Counted from the stretch's first letter, positions 22,533-33,902 are shown. The stretch: DNA of 64,000 nucleotides from Acidovorax sp. NCPPB 3576 (GCF_028473605.1 NZ_CP097267.1:5014501-5078500), one strand, 5' to 3'. Numbers and translations: made by a program. The notes: generated from the letters alone by a model not told the origin.

Positions 22533-23477
22533 ATGTCGCCCCCTATTTCTCCGTTGGCGCAACGCAGGAACGTGTTCCTGCTCGCGCTGTTTTGCTGCCT
22601 GCTCTGGGGCAGTTCGTACCCTGCGATCAAGAACGGCTATGCACTGTTCGGCATCGACAGCGGAGACACCCCCTCCAAACTCGTGTTCGCCGGATGGCGC
22701 TTCGCGCTGGCGGGCCTGGCTTTGCTGGCCTGGGTGGCCGCCAGCGGCAGGCAACTCGCCGGCTGGCCGGCACGGGCCTGGTTCCAGCTGGCGCTGCTGG
22801 GCCTGCTGCAGACCACGCTGCAGTACATCTTCTTCTACATCGGCGTGGCGAACACGACGGGGGTGAAAGCCTCGATCATGAACGCCACCGGCACCTTCTT
22901 CAGCGTGCTGCTGGCGCATTTCCTGTACCACAACGACCGCATCAGCCACGCCAAGGCCTGGGGCTGCATCGTTGGCTTCGCGGGGGTCATGGCGGTCAAC
23001 CTCGGCGCCGGGCTGGCCGGGACGCTGAGCGACTTCGAGTTCGCCCTGCTGGGCGAGGGTTTCGTGGTGATCGCCGCCCTGGTGCTGGCGCTGGGCGGCG
23101 TCTACGGCAAGCGCATTTCACAAGGGATGGACCCCATCGTGATGACCGCCTACCAGTTGACCATCGGCGGCCTGGTGCTGCTGGCGCTCGGCTATGCCAC
23201 GGGCGGCGCGCTGGGCGAGGTGACCTGGGCTTCGTCATCGCTGCTGGCCTATCTGGTGGTGCTGTCGTCCCTGGCGATCTCGATCTGGAGCCTGCTGCTC
23301 AAGCACAACCGGGTGAGCCTCATCACCGCGTTCAACTTCATGGTGCCTGTGTTCGGCACCCTGCTGTCGGCCTGGTTCCTGGAAGAGAGCCTGCTCGAAT
23401 GGCGCAACGCGGTGGCCCTGGTGCTGGTGTGCGGCGGCATCTGGCTGGTGACCAGGGCATCCGCACCGCGCGCGTAA
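22533..23477 (+). CDS. DMT-family (EamA) transporter
   Basis: Inner-membrane carrier of the drug/metabolite transporter superfamily, 314 residues from the ATG at 22533, which has GGAAAGAAG upstream; a further in-frame start lies at 22503. There are ten predicted membrane segments in two EamA repeats, with the family opening LLWGSSYPAIKNGY and second-repeat landmarks (LLVVLSSLAISIWSLLLKHN region, then AFNFMVPVFGTLLSAWFL). Such proteins usually export amino acids or small metabolites. The substrate is not inferable. Confidence 0.87.
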   Translation: MSPPISPLAQRRNVFLLALFCCLLWGSSYPAIKNGYALFGIDSGDTPSKLVFAGWRFALAGLALLAWVAASGRQLAGWPARAWFQLALLGLLQTTLQYIFFYIGVANTTGVKASIMNATGTFFSVLLAHFLYHNDRISHAKAWGCIVGFAGVMAVNLGAGLAGTLSDFEFALLGEGFVVIAALVLALGGVYGKRISQGMDPIVMTAYQLTIGGLVLLALGYATGGALGEVTWASSSLLAYLVVLSSLAISIWSLLLKHNRVSLITAFNFMVPVFGTLLSAWFLEESLLEWRNAVALVLVCGGIWLVTRASAPRA

Positions 23478-23637
23478 GCCTGCGGCGGCCGCCGAGCGGA
23501 CTCCCCTTTCGTGCCCGCCATCGGGCGCGTCGGCACCTGCCCCGAACGGCGCTGAGGGGCATCCGCACCGGCTGCCTTCAGAAAGCGCGAAAATCACCGG
23601 CTGATCTGTCCCTCCCCTTCCCAAGGAACGCAAGCGA

Positions 23638-25875
<2,238 letters not shown>

Positions 25876-25924
25876 TCCGCGTGAGAAAGCGCCGGCCCTT
25901 GCACAAGGGCTGGCCGGTTTCGAA

Positions 25925-25961
25925 AGCGCCTGCCCACCGCAATGTGGGCAGGCGCTTTTTC
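25925..25961 (+). terminator. Rho-independent terminator of icd
   Basis: A 13-base perfect stem (AGCGCCTGCCCAC with its complement) around loop CGCAAT, followed by TTTTC, 50 bases after the icd stop. On the opposite strand the stem is followed by few T residues, so it serves mainly icd. Confidence 0.88.
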
Positions 25962-25987
25962 TTCATGGCCGCCGGATCGGACCGCCT

Positions 25988-26359
25988 CTATCGGGGAACG
26001 AACAGCAGCTGCCCCTCGGGCGTCGGCCGATAGCTGAAACGTCCGTCGAGCACCACCTTGCCGCCGATACGAGCCACCCAGGTGTAATCGCCCACGCGGG
26101 TGCCCGCGTTGCCGAAATCGCTGGGATAGTGCACGGTCCCGGCGCGCTCGCCGCCCCCTTGGGGCTCGGTGGTCGCGGTGGTCGTCTTCCCGTCCGGCAT
26201 GGTCACGGTGAACTCCACACGCGGCTGGCGGGTCGCCATCTTGTCGCTCACGCTCAGCCCGATGGCCGGGCGCGCGGTGTACAGAACGCTCTGGGCGAAA
26301 GCCGGGGCCGCTGCGGCCAAGACCGCCATGCATGCAGCGCTGCGAAAAGAAAATGCCAT
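25988..26359 (-). CDS. Secreted hypothetical protein
   Basis: A 123-residue protein with a cleavable signal peptide (MAFSFRSAACMAVLAAAAPAFAQ). The start at 26359 is fixed by AAGGAG eight bases upstream. The mature part is beta-rich with many Thr and Gly residues (VEFTVTMPDGKTTTATTE; TWVARIGGKVVLDGRF) and looks like one immunoglobulin-like or OB-type periplasmic domain. No known family recognised. It follows a lipoprotein gene by 31 bases and may share its transcript. Confidence 0.7.
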   Translation of the reverse strand: MAFSFRSAACMAVLAAAAPAFAQSVLYTARPAIGLSVSDKMATRQPRVEFTVTMPDGKTTTATTEPQGGGERAGTVHYPSDFGNAGTRVGDYTWVARIGGKVVLDGRFSYRPTPEGQLLFVPR

Positions 26360-26390
26360 CTGTGCTCCTTTGTCTTTCTGAGTGAGCGGT

Positions 26391-26876
26391 TCAATCGCCG
26401 CACCGCACCGCCCGAAGTGGTGCAACGGAGGCCGGCTCCCAGGGCGCGCGGCTGATCTGCGTGCCGCCACCCCAACCGTACTCAAAGGGTTCGCCCTGCG
26501 GCGACGTGCCGAACGCACTGATGCGCCCCTTGCCCACATCGAAACCCCAGGCCTGTTCCAGACGCGCGATCTCCAGCGGCGTCCCCGGCGGCAGCGTGCG
26601 GACCCGCTGCAGGCCATGAAAGCGGTCGTTCGACGGATCGCGCGGATGCGCTGAGAGCACGAGCGCCGGTGCTTCGCGCAGCTGGTAAAGGCCAGACTCC
26701 TGCAGCAGCACCACACGGGCCGGCGCACGCAGCGGCAGGCATCCGCTGGAGGCCAGATCATGGCGGCCTTCACAGCCGGCCAGTGCCGCGAGAAGCGGCA
26801 GCCACGCCATTCCAGCCCAGCGGCCGCAACCCGCCAGGCGCCGGCGTTCAAAACCCCTTGCAGCACGATTTGCCAT
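26391..26876 (-). CDS. Hypothetical lipoprotein
   Basis: A 161-residue frame from 26876 containing a hydrophobic segment and lipobox LLAALAGCEG (Cys35). The 22 residues before the hydrophobic part are unusually basic, so a later start at the Met before AWLPLL is possible. The mature protein has a paired beta pattern (LPPGTPLEIARLEQAWGFDVGKGRISAFG) and several Trp/Gly residues near the end. Unknown function; same strand as the secreted protein at 25988-26359. Confidence 0.65.
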   Translation of the reverse strand: MANRAARGFERRRLAGCGRWAGMAWLPLLAALAGCEGRHDLASSGCLPLRAPARVVLLQESGLYQLREAPALVLSAHPRDPSNDRFHGLQRVRTLPPGTPLEIARLEQAWGFDVGKGRISAFGTSPQGEPFEYGWGGGTQISRAPWEPASVAPLRAVRCGD

Positions 26877-27016
26877 GGACGAAATGTGTCGCAACAAGCA
26901 CCGCCCAGGGGTAAGACAACTGCGCAGCCGCGCTTCTGGGTGGGCCATCGGCCCCCTCGCTCTGACCATGCGTGGCAGCGGGGCGGTGTCCCACGGCCCG
27001 CCGAAATCCCAATCGC

Positions 27017-27373
27017 CTAGTGGCTGATCATCCAGGGCCGCTTGGACGGAAACGCCTTCGCTCCGTTCGCCGTCGTCACCGTGGCACCGCGCTTGCCAGT
27101 GCCGCAGCAGCCGCACCCCGCCGGATGGCGCATCCGGCCGTAGCTGCCTTCATCGCCGTTGCGGGAGGACCGCGGCGCATGCTGCGCGCGTTCGTTGGTG
27201 TCGAACGCGCGGCGCTGCTCCGGGCTCACGCAGGCCAGCCGCGGGGCAGTGGCGAAAACGCGGGGGGATGCCGCGCTGCATTGGGGGCAAGCCGCGGGCT
27301 CGTTGCGCAGCGCCAAGCTGCGCAGGGCATCGAAGCCGCCACAGGCGGCGCACTGGTAGTCGTAGGTGGGCAT
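27017..27373 (-). CDS. fmdB: FmdB-family zinc-ribbon protein
   Basis: A 118-residue protein starting MPTYDYQCAACGGFDALRSL, the FmdB/CxxC regulatory zinc-ribbon signature, with the second knuckle CPQC at about residue 34. Residues 50-118 are a low-complexity basic tail with a further CGCCG motif. The family is named from the Methylophilus formamidase cluster, where FmdB was proposed to be regulatory. Here too it lies 29 bases downstream of fmdA in the same operon. The longer frame up to 27511 overlaps fmdA and is rejected. Confidence 0.87.
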   Translation of the reverse strand: MPTYDYQCAACGGFDALRSLALRNEPAACPQCSAASPRVFATAPRLACVSPEQRRAFDTNERAQHAPRSSRNGDEGSYGRMRHPAGCGCCGTGKRGATVTTANGAKAFPSKRPWMISH

Positions 27374-27402
27374 GGCGCGGTGTCCTGTCGTGTGGCGGCC
27401 GG

Positions 27403-28629
27403 TCAGACGAGGTCGGGCGACAGCGGCATGTCGATGCTGCCGTCCAGCATCTTCACCGGGCCGTTGGCGTTCGGGTTGATGTCGAACTCGAAGATCTGCG
27501 TCGGCAGCCACAGCGTGGCGCAGGCATTGGGCACATCGACCACGCCGCTGATGTGGCCCTGCACCGGGGCCGTGCCCAGGATCGAATACGCCTGCGCGCC
27601 GCTGTAGCCGAACTTCTTCAGGTATTCGATCGCGTTCAGGCAGGCCTGGCGGTAGGCCACGTTCACGTCCAGGTAGTACTGCTTTCCCGCCTCATCGACC
27701 GAGATGCCTTCGAAGATCAAATAATCGTTGTAGGTCGGCACGATGGGGCTGGGCTTGAAGATGGGGTTCTTGATGCCGTACTTGGCCATGCCGCCCTTGA
27801 TCAGCGTCACCTTCATGTGCACCCAGCCGGCCATCTCGATCGCGCCGCAGAACGTGATTTCTCCATCGCCCTGGCTGAAGTGCAGGTCGCCGACCGACAG
27901 GCCCGCGCCGTCCACGTAGACCGGGAAGAACACCTTCGATCCGCGCGACAGATCCTTGATGTCACAGTTGCCGCCGTGCTCGCGCGGCGGCACGGTGCGG
28001 GCGCCTTCGGCCGCGGCCTTGGCCTTGGCGTCGCCGGTCAGGCGGCCCATGTGGGCGGTGCCGGCCGAGGGGGGGTTGGCCAGTCCGGCGGTGGGATCGG
28101 TGTCGATGAGCTTTTGCTCACGCTCGTTCCAGAGGTCGAGCATTTTCTTGTCGGGCAGGCAGCCGATCAGGCCGGGGTGGATCAGGCCGGCGAAGTTGAC
28201 GCCCGGGATGTGGCGCGAGCTGGTGAACATGCCCTTGAAGTCCCAGATCGATTTCTGAGCTTCGGGGAAATGCTCGGTCAGGAAGCCGCCGCCGTTCTTC
28301 TTGGAGAAGAAGCCGTTGAAGCCCCACAGGCTGTCCTGCTTGGCGCCGATGTCCAGCAGGTCCACCACCAGCAGGTCGCCCGGCTCCGCGCCCTTGACGC
28401 CCACCGGGCCCGAGAGGTAGTGCACCGTGGTCAGGTCGATGTCGCGCACGTCGTCAGCGCTGTCGTTGTTCTTGATGAAGCCGCCGGTCCAGTCGAAGGT
28501 TTCCAGAATGAAATCGTCGCCCGGGTTCACCCAGCAGGCCATCGGAATGTCGGGGTGCCAGCGGTTGTGAATGTTCTCGTTCTGGGTCGGCGATTGACTC
28601 AGATCGACGTGGATGAGTGTTTCAGCCAT
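27403..28629 (-). CDS. fmdA: Formamidase / acetamidase
   Basis: Hydrolyses formamide and other short aliphatic amides to ammonia and the acid. The product is 408 residues, standard for FmdA; start ATG at 28629 with AGGAG upstream. The family opening is LIHVDLSQSPTQNENIHNRW. HGGNCDIKDLSRGS contains the conserved metal/active-site region, and GDLHFSQGDGEITFCGAIEM is the catalytic core. It lies 74 bases downstream of urtE and just before fmdB, making a transporter-amidase operon that imports an amide and releases its nitrogen. No urease genes are in the window. Confidence 0.95.
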   Translation of the reverse strand: MAETLIHVDLSQSPTQNENIHNRWHPDIPMACWVNPGDDFILETFDWTGGFIKNNDSADDVRDIDLTTVHYLSGPVGVKGAEPGDLLVVDLLDIGAKQDSLWGFNGFFSKKNGGGFLTEHFPEAQKSIWDFKGMFTSSRHIPGVNFAGLIHPGLIGCLPDKKMLDLWNEREQKLIDTDPTAGLANPPSAGTAHMGRLTGDAKAKAAAEGARTVPPREHGGNCDIKDLSRGSKVFFPVYVDGAGLSVGDLHFSQGDGEITFCGAIEMAGWVHMKVTLIKGGMAKYGIKNPIFKPSPIVPTYNDYLIFEGISVDEAGKQYYLDVNVAYRQACLNAIEYLKKFGYSGAQAYSILGTAPVQGHISGVVDVPNACATLWLPTQIFEFDINPNANGPVKMLDGSIDMPLSPDLV

Positions 28630-28703
28630 GGCGTGCTCCTGGAAGGTGAAGGGAAGAGAAGGCGAGGGGGAAGGAACGGAAATCCGTCGCGGACCGTGGC
28701 CGG

Positions 28704-29393
28704 TCACACGGACAGGTAGGCCTTGATGCGCTGCTGGTCGGTGTCCGCGCGGGCGGTTTCATGCACCAGGCGGCCGCCTTCGATCACGAAGAGGCGGTCG
28801 GCCACATCCATGGCGAACGAGAGCACCTGCTCGCTCACCACGATGGTGATCTGGCGCAGCTTGCGGATCTCGTTGAGGGCGCGGGCGATGTCCTTGATGA
28901 TCGAAGGCTGGATGCCCTCGGTGGGCTCGTCCAGCAGCAGCACCTTGGGATCGGTCACCAGCGCACGGGCGATGGCCAGCTGCTGCTGCTGCCCGCCCGA
29001 GAGGTTGCCGCCCTTGCGCCGGCGCATGTCCCACAGCACCGGGAACAGCGCATAGATCTCCTCGGGGATCTGGCGGGTCTTCGAGTTCTCCAGGCCGGTC
29101 TGGATGTTCTCCTCCACCGTCAGGGTGGGAAAGATCATGCGGCCCTGCGGCACGTAGGCGATGCCTTTGGCCACACGCCGAAAACTCTCGTCCCGCGTCA
29201 CCTCCTGGCCGGCCACGGTGATGTGCCCGCTCTTGACCGGCATCACGCCCATCAGGCTCTTGAACAGCGTGGTCTTTCCCATGCCGTTGCGGCCCATGAT
29301 GGCCACGGTTTCGTTGGCGCGGCCCTCGAACGAGATGCCGTGCAGCGCTTCGCTCTGCCCATAGGCGACGTGCAGGTCGGTGACTTTCAGCAT
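28704..29393 (-). CDS. urtE: Urea/amide ABC transporter ATPase UrtE
   Basis: Second ATP-binding subunit of a LivF-like ABC importer, 229 residues from MLKVTDLHVAYGQSEALHG. Walker A is GRNGMGKTT, the signature LSGGQQQQLAIARAL, and Walker B VLLLDEPTEGIQ, the TEGIQ ending being diagnostic for UrtE. It pairs with UrtD to energise the UrtBC channel. The adjoining formamidase suggests short amides as real substrates, possibly besides urea. Confidence 0.93.
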   Translation of the reverse strand: MLKVTDLHVAYGQSEALHGISFEGRANETVAIMGRNGMGKTTLFKSLMGVMPVKSGHITVAGQEVTRDESFRRVAKGIAYVPQGRMIFPTLTVEENIQTGLENSKTRQIPEEIYALFPVLWDMRRRKGGNLSGGQQQQLAIARALVTDPKVLLLDEPTEGIQPSIIKDIARALNEIRKLRQITIVVSEQVLSFAMDVADRLFVIEGGRLVHETARADTDQQRIKAYLSV

Positions 29394-29441
29394 GGGAGGC
29401 TCCAGAAAACTCATGGCATGGGCAAAGGACAGCGATGCGTC

Positions 29442-30185
29442 TCAGTGGCCGAGGTACACGTCGATCACCTTGGGGTCGTTCTGGACCTTGTCCATCGATC
29501 CCTCGGCCAGGATCTTTCCCTGGTGCATGACGGTGACCTTGTGCGCGATGCGCTTGACGAACTCCATGTCGTGCTCGATCACGATCACCGCGCGGTTCTT
29601 GCAGATGCGCTGCAGCAGTTCGGCCGTGAGCTCGCGCTCGCGCGCGCTCATGCCGGCGATGGGCTCGTCCAGCATCAGCAACTCGGGCTCCTGCATCAGC
29701 AGCATGCCGATCTCCAGCCACTGCTTCTGGCCGTGCGAGAGCAGGCCGGCCTCGGTGGCGAGCAGCCCGCCCAGGCCGATGTCGTCGGCCACGTCCTGCA
29801 CCCGCTGCTTCACCGCGCTGGTGCAGCGAAACGCCAGCGCGCCGAACACGGTGCGCCCGGTGGGATAGGACACCTCCAGGTTCTGGAAGACCGACAGGTT
29901 CTCGTAGATGGACGGCGTCTGGAACTTGCGGCCGATGCCCAGGCGCACGCGCTTGTGCTCGGCCATGCGCGTCAGCTCCTCGTTCTTGAATTTGATGCTG
30001 CCGCTGGTGGCGCGCGTCTTGCCGCAGATCAGGTCCAGCAGCGTGGTCTTGCCCGCGCCGTTGGGGCCGATGATCACGCGCAGCTCGTTCCTGTCCACGT
30101 ACAGCGTGAGGGTGTCGATGGCCTTGAAGCCGTCGAACGAGACGGTCAGGTCTTCCACGGCCAGGGCGAAGTCGGTGTTGCTCAT
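29442..30185 (-). CDS. urtD: Urea/amide ABC transporter ATPase UrtD
   Basis: LivG-like ATPase, 247 residues, with GPNGAGKTTLLDLICG (Walker A) and MLDEPIAGMSARERE (Walker B and D-loop). SHGQKQWLEIGM takes the place of a canonical LSGGQ, which is usual for UrtD. It is 24 bases from urtC and 48 from urtE, clearly one operon. Confidence 0.93.
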   Translation of the reverse strand: MSNTDFALAVEDLTVSFDGFKAIDTLTLYVDRNELRVIIGPNGAGKTTLLDLICGKTRATSGSIKFKNEELTRMAEHKRVRLGIGRKFQTPSIYENLSVFQNLEVSYPTGRTVFGALAFRCTSAVKQRVQDVADDIGLGGLLATEAGLLSHGQKQWLEIGMLLMQEPELLMLDEPIAGMSARERELTAELLQRICKNRAVIVIEHDMEFVKRIAHKVTVMHQGKILAEGSMDKVQNDPKVIDVYLGH

Positions 30186-30209
30186 GGGAGGGGCTCCGGG
30201 TGCGTGCGC

Positions 30210-31412
30210 TCAGGCGCTCTGGCGGCGGGTGCCTTCGGGCAGGCCGGGCTCGCGCGCCGCCGGCTCGGTATCGGGCGCGGCGCTGCGCGCGGCGGCGGCT
30301 TGCGGCGCGGGCACCGCCGCCTGGCGCAGGGCCTCGCGGCGGCCCTTCCACCAGGGCACGATGCGGCTTTCCCACAGGCCGGCCAGCCCCAGCGGGAAGG
30401 CCATGGTCACGCCAATGAACAGCCCCGCCATGAGGAACAGCCACAGGTCGGGAAAGCTCTCCGAGAAGTACGTCTTGCCCGCGTTCACCAGCAGCGTGCC
30501 GTACACCGCGCCCACCAGACTCATGCGCCCGCCCACGGCGGCGTAGATCACCATCTCGATGGACGGCACGATGCCCACGAAGCTCGGCGACATGAACCCC
30601 ACCTGCAGCGTGAACAGCGCACCGCCGATACCCGCAAGCGCCGCGGCCAGGCAGAAGGTGAACACCTTGAAATTGGCCACGTCGTAGCCCGAGAAGCGCA
30701 CGCGGTCTTCCTTGTCGCGCATGGCCAGCAGCAGCGTGCCCAGCTTGCTGGTCTGGACGAATCGGCACAGCACGATGGACAGCACCAGGAGCGCCACGCA
30801 CACGTAGTACAGGATGTATTTGGCGCTGTCGGTGCGCGTGTCCCATCCCCAAAGGGTCTTCAGGTCGGTCATGCCGTTCACGCCGCCCGTGTAGCCCTGC
30901 TGGCCGATGATGAGCACCGTGCAGATCAGCGCCACCGCCTGCGTGATGATGGCGAAGTACACCCCGCCCACGCGGCGCTTGAACATGGCGAAGCTCACGA
31001 TCCAGGCCAGCAGCGTGGGCACCACGATCACGGCGGCCAGCGCGAACGGCAGGCTCTTGAAAGGCACCCAGAACGCGGGCAGCTCGGTGATCTGGTTCCA
31101 GTCCATAAAGTCGGGAATGCCGGGCGTGGACTGGATCTTGGTGCTGACGGGGTCGGAGGCTTCGAGCTTGAGGAACATCGCCATGGCATAGCCGCCCAGA
31201 CCGAAGAACACGCCCTGCCCCAGGCTGAGCACGCCGCCATAGCCCCACACCATCACCAGGCCGATGGCCACGAAGGCATAGGTGAGGTACTTGCCCACCA
31301 GGTTCAGCCGAAAGATGTCGAGCGCGAGCGGCAGCACCACGGCCAGTAGCACCGTGAGCAGCACCAGGCTGGCCAGCTGGTAGCGCAAGATCCAGGCTTT
31401 GAGGGCATTCAT
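30210..31412 (-). CDS. urtC: Urea/amide ABC transporter permease UrtC
   Basis: LivM-like inner-membrane permease, 400 residues, about ten hydrophobic segments. The permease loop GYGGVLSLGQGVFFGLGGYAMAMFLKL and the C-terminal EMVIYAAVGGRMSLVGAVYG are typical of UrtC. The C-terminal 40 residues are a polar Ala/Arg/Pro-rich tail beyond the usual end. Forms the channel with UrtB. Confidence 0.93.
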   Translation of the reverse strand: MNALKAWILRYQLASLVLLTVLLAVVLPLALDIFRLNLVGKYLTYAFVAIGLVMVWGYGGVLSLGQGVFFGLGGYAMAMFLKLEASDPVSTKIQSTPGIPDFMDWNQITELPAFWVPFKSLPFALAAVIVVPTLLAWIVSFAMFKRRVGGVYFAIITQAVALICTVLIIGQQGYTGGVNGMTDLKTLWGWDTRTDSAKYILYYVCVALLVLSIVLCRFVQTSKLGTLLLAMRDKEDRVRFSGYDVANFKVFTFCLAAALAGIGGALFTLQVGFMSPSFVGIVPSIEMVIYAAVGGRMSLVGAVYGTLLVNAGKTYFSESFPDLWLFLMAGLFIGVTMAFPLGLAGLWESRIVPWWKGRREALRQAAVPAPQAAAARSAAPDTEPAAREPGLPEGTRRQSA

Positions 31413-31469
31413 GGGCGACTCCGAGGGGTGCAGCGTGTGGACAAAGCGATGAAAGCGATGGGCGCGCGC

Positions 31470-32384
31470 TCAGCGGCGCACCTTGGAGGCGAACAGGCCC
31501 TGCGGCCGCACCATCAGGATCAGCACGATCAGCGACAGCGTGATCACCTTGGCCATGGAGCCGGCCAGGAAGAACTCGGTGATCGATTGCGTCTGCGCGA
31601 TGCCGAAGGCCGACACCACCGTGCCCAGCAGGCTCGCCGCGCCGCCGAAGGTAACGACGAGGAACGCATCCACGATGTAGAGCGAGCCCGACGTGGGCCC
31701 TGTGGAGCCGATGGTGGTGAACGCGGCGCCCGCCACGCCCGCGATGCCGCAGCCGATGGCGAAGGTGAGGCGGTCGGTCTTTTGCGTATCGATGCCGATG
31801 GCGTTGGCCATCACCCGGTTGCTGACCGTGGCGCGCACCCGCAGGCCCCAGCGGCTTCGGTGCAGCGCGAGCAGCACCCCGGCAGTCACCACCAGCGTGA
31901 GGGCCAGCACGAACAGGCCGTTGATGGGAATATCGAGCCCCTCGGAGGGCGCCCACGATCCGAGCAGCCAGTCGGGCAGGGTCGGGCTCACTTCCTTGGG
32001 GCCGATGAAGGTGCGAAAGCACTGCTGCAGCCCCAGGCTGATGCCCCAGGTGGCCAGCAGCGTGTCCAGCGGGCGCTTGTACAGGTGGCGGATCAGGCCC
32101 CATTCCACCAGCCAACCCGCGATGAACGCGAAGCCGAAGGCCGCGGCGATGGCCAGCGGGAAATAGAACGGCATCCACTGCGGCGCATGCGTGGACGCCA
32201 GCGTGGAGCCCAGGTAGATGGTGTAGGCGCCGATGGTCATGAACTCGCCGTGCGCCATGTTGATGACGCCCATCTGGCCGAAGATGATCGCCAGCCCCAG
32301 GCCCATGAGCAGCAGCACGGCGAACAGGCTCAGGCCGGCGAAGCCCTGCATCAGGCCGATGTTCATCATTTCGGAGAAAGTCAT
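31470..32384 (-). CDS. urtB: Urea/amide ABC transporter permease UrtB
   Basis: LivH-like permease, 304 residues, starting MTFSEMMNIGLMQGF at 32384 with AGGAG upstream; a longer frame to 32429 lacks a ribosome site. Landmarks are GQMGVINMAHGEFMTIGAY (permease loop), RATVSNRVMANAIGIDT and SITEFFLAGSMAKVITL. Some UrtB proteins carry a long N-terminal extracytoplasmic domain; this one does not, so it is the short form. It is separated from urtA by 140 bases containing a GC-rich hairpin. Confidence 0.92.
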   Translation of the reverse strand: MTFSEMMNIGLMQGFAGLSLFAVLLLMGLGLAIIFGQMGVINMAHGEFMTIGAYTIYLGSTLASTHAPQWMPFYFPLAIAAAFGFAFIAGWLVEWGLIRHLYKRPLDTLLATWGISLGLQQCFRTFIGPKEVSPTLPDWLLGSWAPSEGLDIPINGLFVLALTLVVTAGVLLALHRSRWGLRVRATVSNRVMANAIGIDTQKTDRLTFAIGCGIAGVAGAAFTTIGSTGPTSGSLYIVDAFLVVTFGGAASLLGTVVSAFGIAQTQSITEFFLAGSMAKVITLSLIVLILMVRPQGLFASKVRR

Positions 32385-32481
32385 GGTGCAGCTCCTGCGT
32401 GCAAGCCCATCAAGGGGAAAGTGATCCATGCGGCGGCCCGCGCCAAGCGTGGGGCAGACTCACCGGCGCAGCCTCTGTCCG

Positions 32482-32510
32482 CCCCCTCCCGCGCAGCGAG
32501 AGAGGGGGGG
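32482..32510. other. GC-rich hairpin between urtA and urtB
   Basis: A C-run and a G-run can pair across a short loop in the 140-base urtA-urtB gap. No T-tract follows on either strand. In binding-protein-first operons such structures often protect the 5' message or lower downstream expression, and that role is inferred here. Confidence 0.4.
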
Positions 32511-32524
32511 GGGTCAGGGGGTGA

Positions 32525-33790
32525 TTACTGGTACCCCTTGGGGAACGGATCGGGCTTGATGAGCTCGGGCGACTCGGCCACCACCTTGAAAGTGGCGTCC
32601 GGCAGCCCCTGCGCGATGCGCGACTTGCTCCACAGGTGGTGGTTGGCGTCCACCTTCACGTAGCCCTCGGGCGCGGTTTTCAGCTCGATGCCCGGCGATG
32701 CGGCCACCACCTTGTCCACGTCGAAGCTCTTGGCCTTCTCGACCGCGGCCTTCCACAGCCACGGGCCCAGGTAGCCCGCCTGCGTGACGTCGCCGATCAC
32801 CGCATTGGGGCCGTACTTGGCCTTGAAGGCGGCCACGAACTTCTTGTTGTTCTCGTTGTCCAGCGACTGGAAGTACTTCATCGACGAATAGAAACCCGCG
32901 AAGTTCTCGCCACCCACGCCGGTCATCTCGTCCTCGGTGACCGACAGCGTCACCAGCAGCTGCTTGTCGCCCGTGATGCCCGCGGCCTTGAGCGCCTTGT
33001 AGAACGCCACGTTGGAGCCGCCCACCACGGCGACGAACAGGCAGTCGGGCTTTTGCACCTTGATCTTGTTCATGAGCGAGCCGAAGTTGGTGCTGCCCAG
33101 CGGGTAGTACTCCTCGCCCACGACCTTGCCCTTCTGGAAGTTCTCCACGTGCTTGCGCGCGATCTTCATCGAGGTGCGCGGCCAGATGTAGTCCGATCCG
33201 ATCAGGAAGAAGGTCTTGGCCTTCTTCTCGGTCTTGGCCCATTCCAGGCTGTACAGGATCTGCTGCGTGGCCTCCTGGCCGGTGTAGATCACGTTCTTGG
33301 ACTGCTCCAGGCCCTCGTAGAACGTGGGGTAGTACAGCAGGCCGTTTTCCTTCTCGAACACGGGCAGCACGGCCTTGCGCGATGCGCTGGTCCAGCAGCC
33401 GAACACGGCGGCGCAGTGGTCATTGATGAGCAGCTTCTTCGATTTTTCGGCGAAGGTGGGCCAATCGGAGGCGCCGTCTTCCTTGATGACCTTGATCTTG
33501 CGCCCCAGCACGCCGCCCATGGCGTTGATCTGGTCGATGGCGAGCTGCTCGGCCTGGATCGATCCCGTCTCCGAGATGGCCATGGTGCCGGTCGCCGAAT
33601 GCAGCTGGCCCACGGTGACCTCCGTGTCCGTCACCGCCAGCTTGGTGGTGTTGACCTGCGCCGTGGGCTGCGCGAAGGACCACGCGGGCAGGCCCGCCAC
33701 CGAGGCAGCCCCCATGGCCTGCAGCAGCCGGCGGCGGCCCGCATCCGCGGCCAGGAGGGGGGAGACATTCGGATCGAGGGGGTGCTTCAT
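32525..33790 (-). CDS. urtA: Urea/amide ABC transporter substrate-binding protein UrtA
   Basis: Periplasmic receptor of the importer, 421 residues. The start at 33790 places a Tat-type signal at the N-terminus (AGRRRLLQAMGAASVAGL, Arg19-21), normal for UrtA. The mature part has the family sequence VGQLHSATGTMAISETGSIQ, the hinge region YYPTFYEGLEQSKNVIYTGQ, and FLIGSDYIWPRTSMKIARK. First gene of urtABCDE-fmdAB. Its promoter region is shared with the divergent sensor kinase and contains a 16-base palindrome. Confidence 0.94.
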   Translation of the reverse strand: MKHPLDPNVSPLLAADAGRRRLLQAMGAASVAGLPAWSFAQPTAQVNTTKLAVTDTEVTVGQLHSATGTMAISETGSIQAEQLAIDQINAMGGVLGRKIKVIKEDGASDWPTFAEKSKKLLINDHCAAVFGCWTSASRKAVLPVFEKENGLLYYPTFYEGLEQSKNVIYTGQEATQQILYSLEWAKTEKKAKTFFLIGSDYIWPRTSMKIARKHVENFQKGKVVGEEYYPLGSTNFGSLMNKIKVQKPDCLFVAVVGGSNVAFYKALKAAGITGDKQLLVTLSVTEDEMTGVGGENFAGFYSSMKYFQSLDNENNKKFVAAFKAKYGPNAVIGDVTQAGYLGPWLWKAAVEKAKSFDVDKVVAASPGIELKTAPEGYVKVDANHHLWSKSRIAQGLPDATFKVVAESPELIKPDPFPKGYQ

Positions 33791-33886
33791 GGGAGCGCTC
33801 CTTGCAACAGGCAATACGGGGTGGTTGGACGGCGTCGGTGGTTCCGCGCTGGGGCCAAGATTAGGGACAACCCTGCTGCGCGCCCA

Positions 33887-33902
33887 TACGTCAATTGACG
33901 TA
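33887..33902. promoter_or_regulatory. Perfect palindrome, probable response-regulator site
   Basis: TACGTCAATTGACGTA, symmetric without mismatch, lies 97 bases before urtA and 62 bases before the divergent sensor-kinase gene. LuxR/NarL-type regulators bind such dyad sites, and the response regulator encoded at 37385 has that kind of DNA-binding domain. That this is its operator is inferred from position. Confidence 0.6.
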
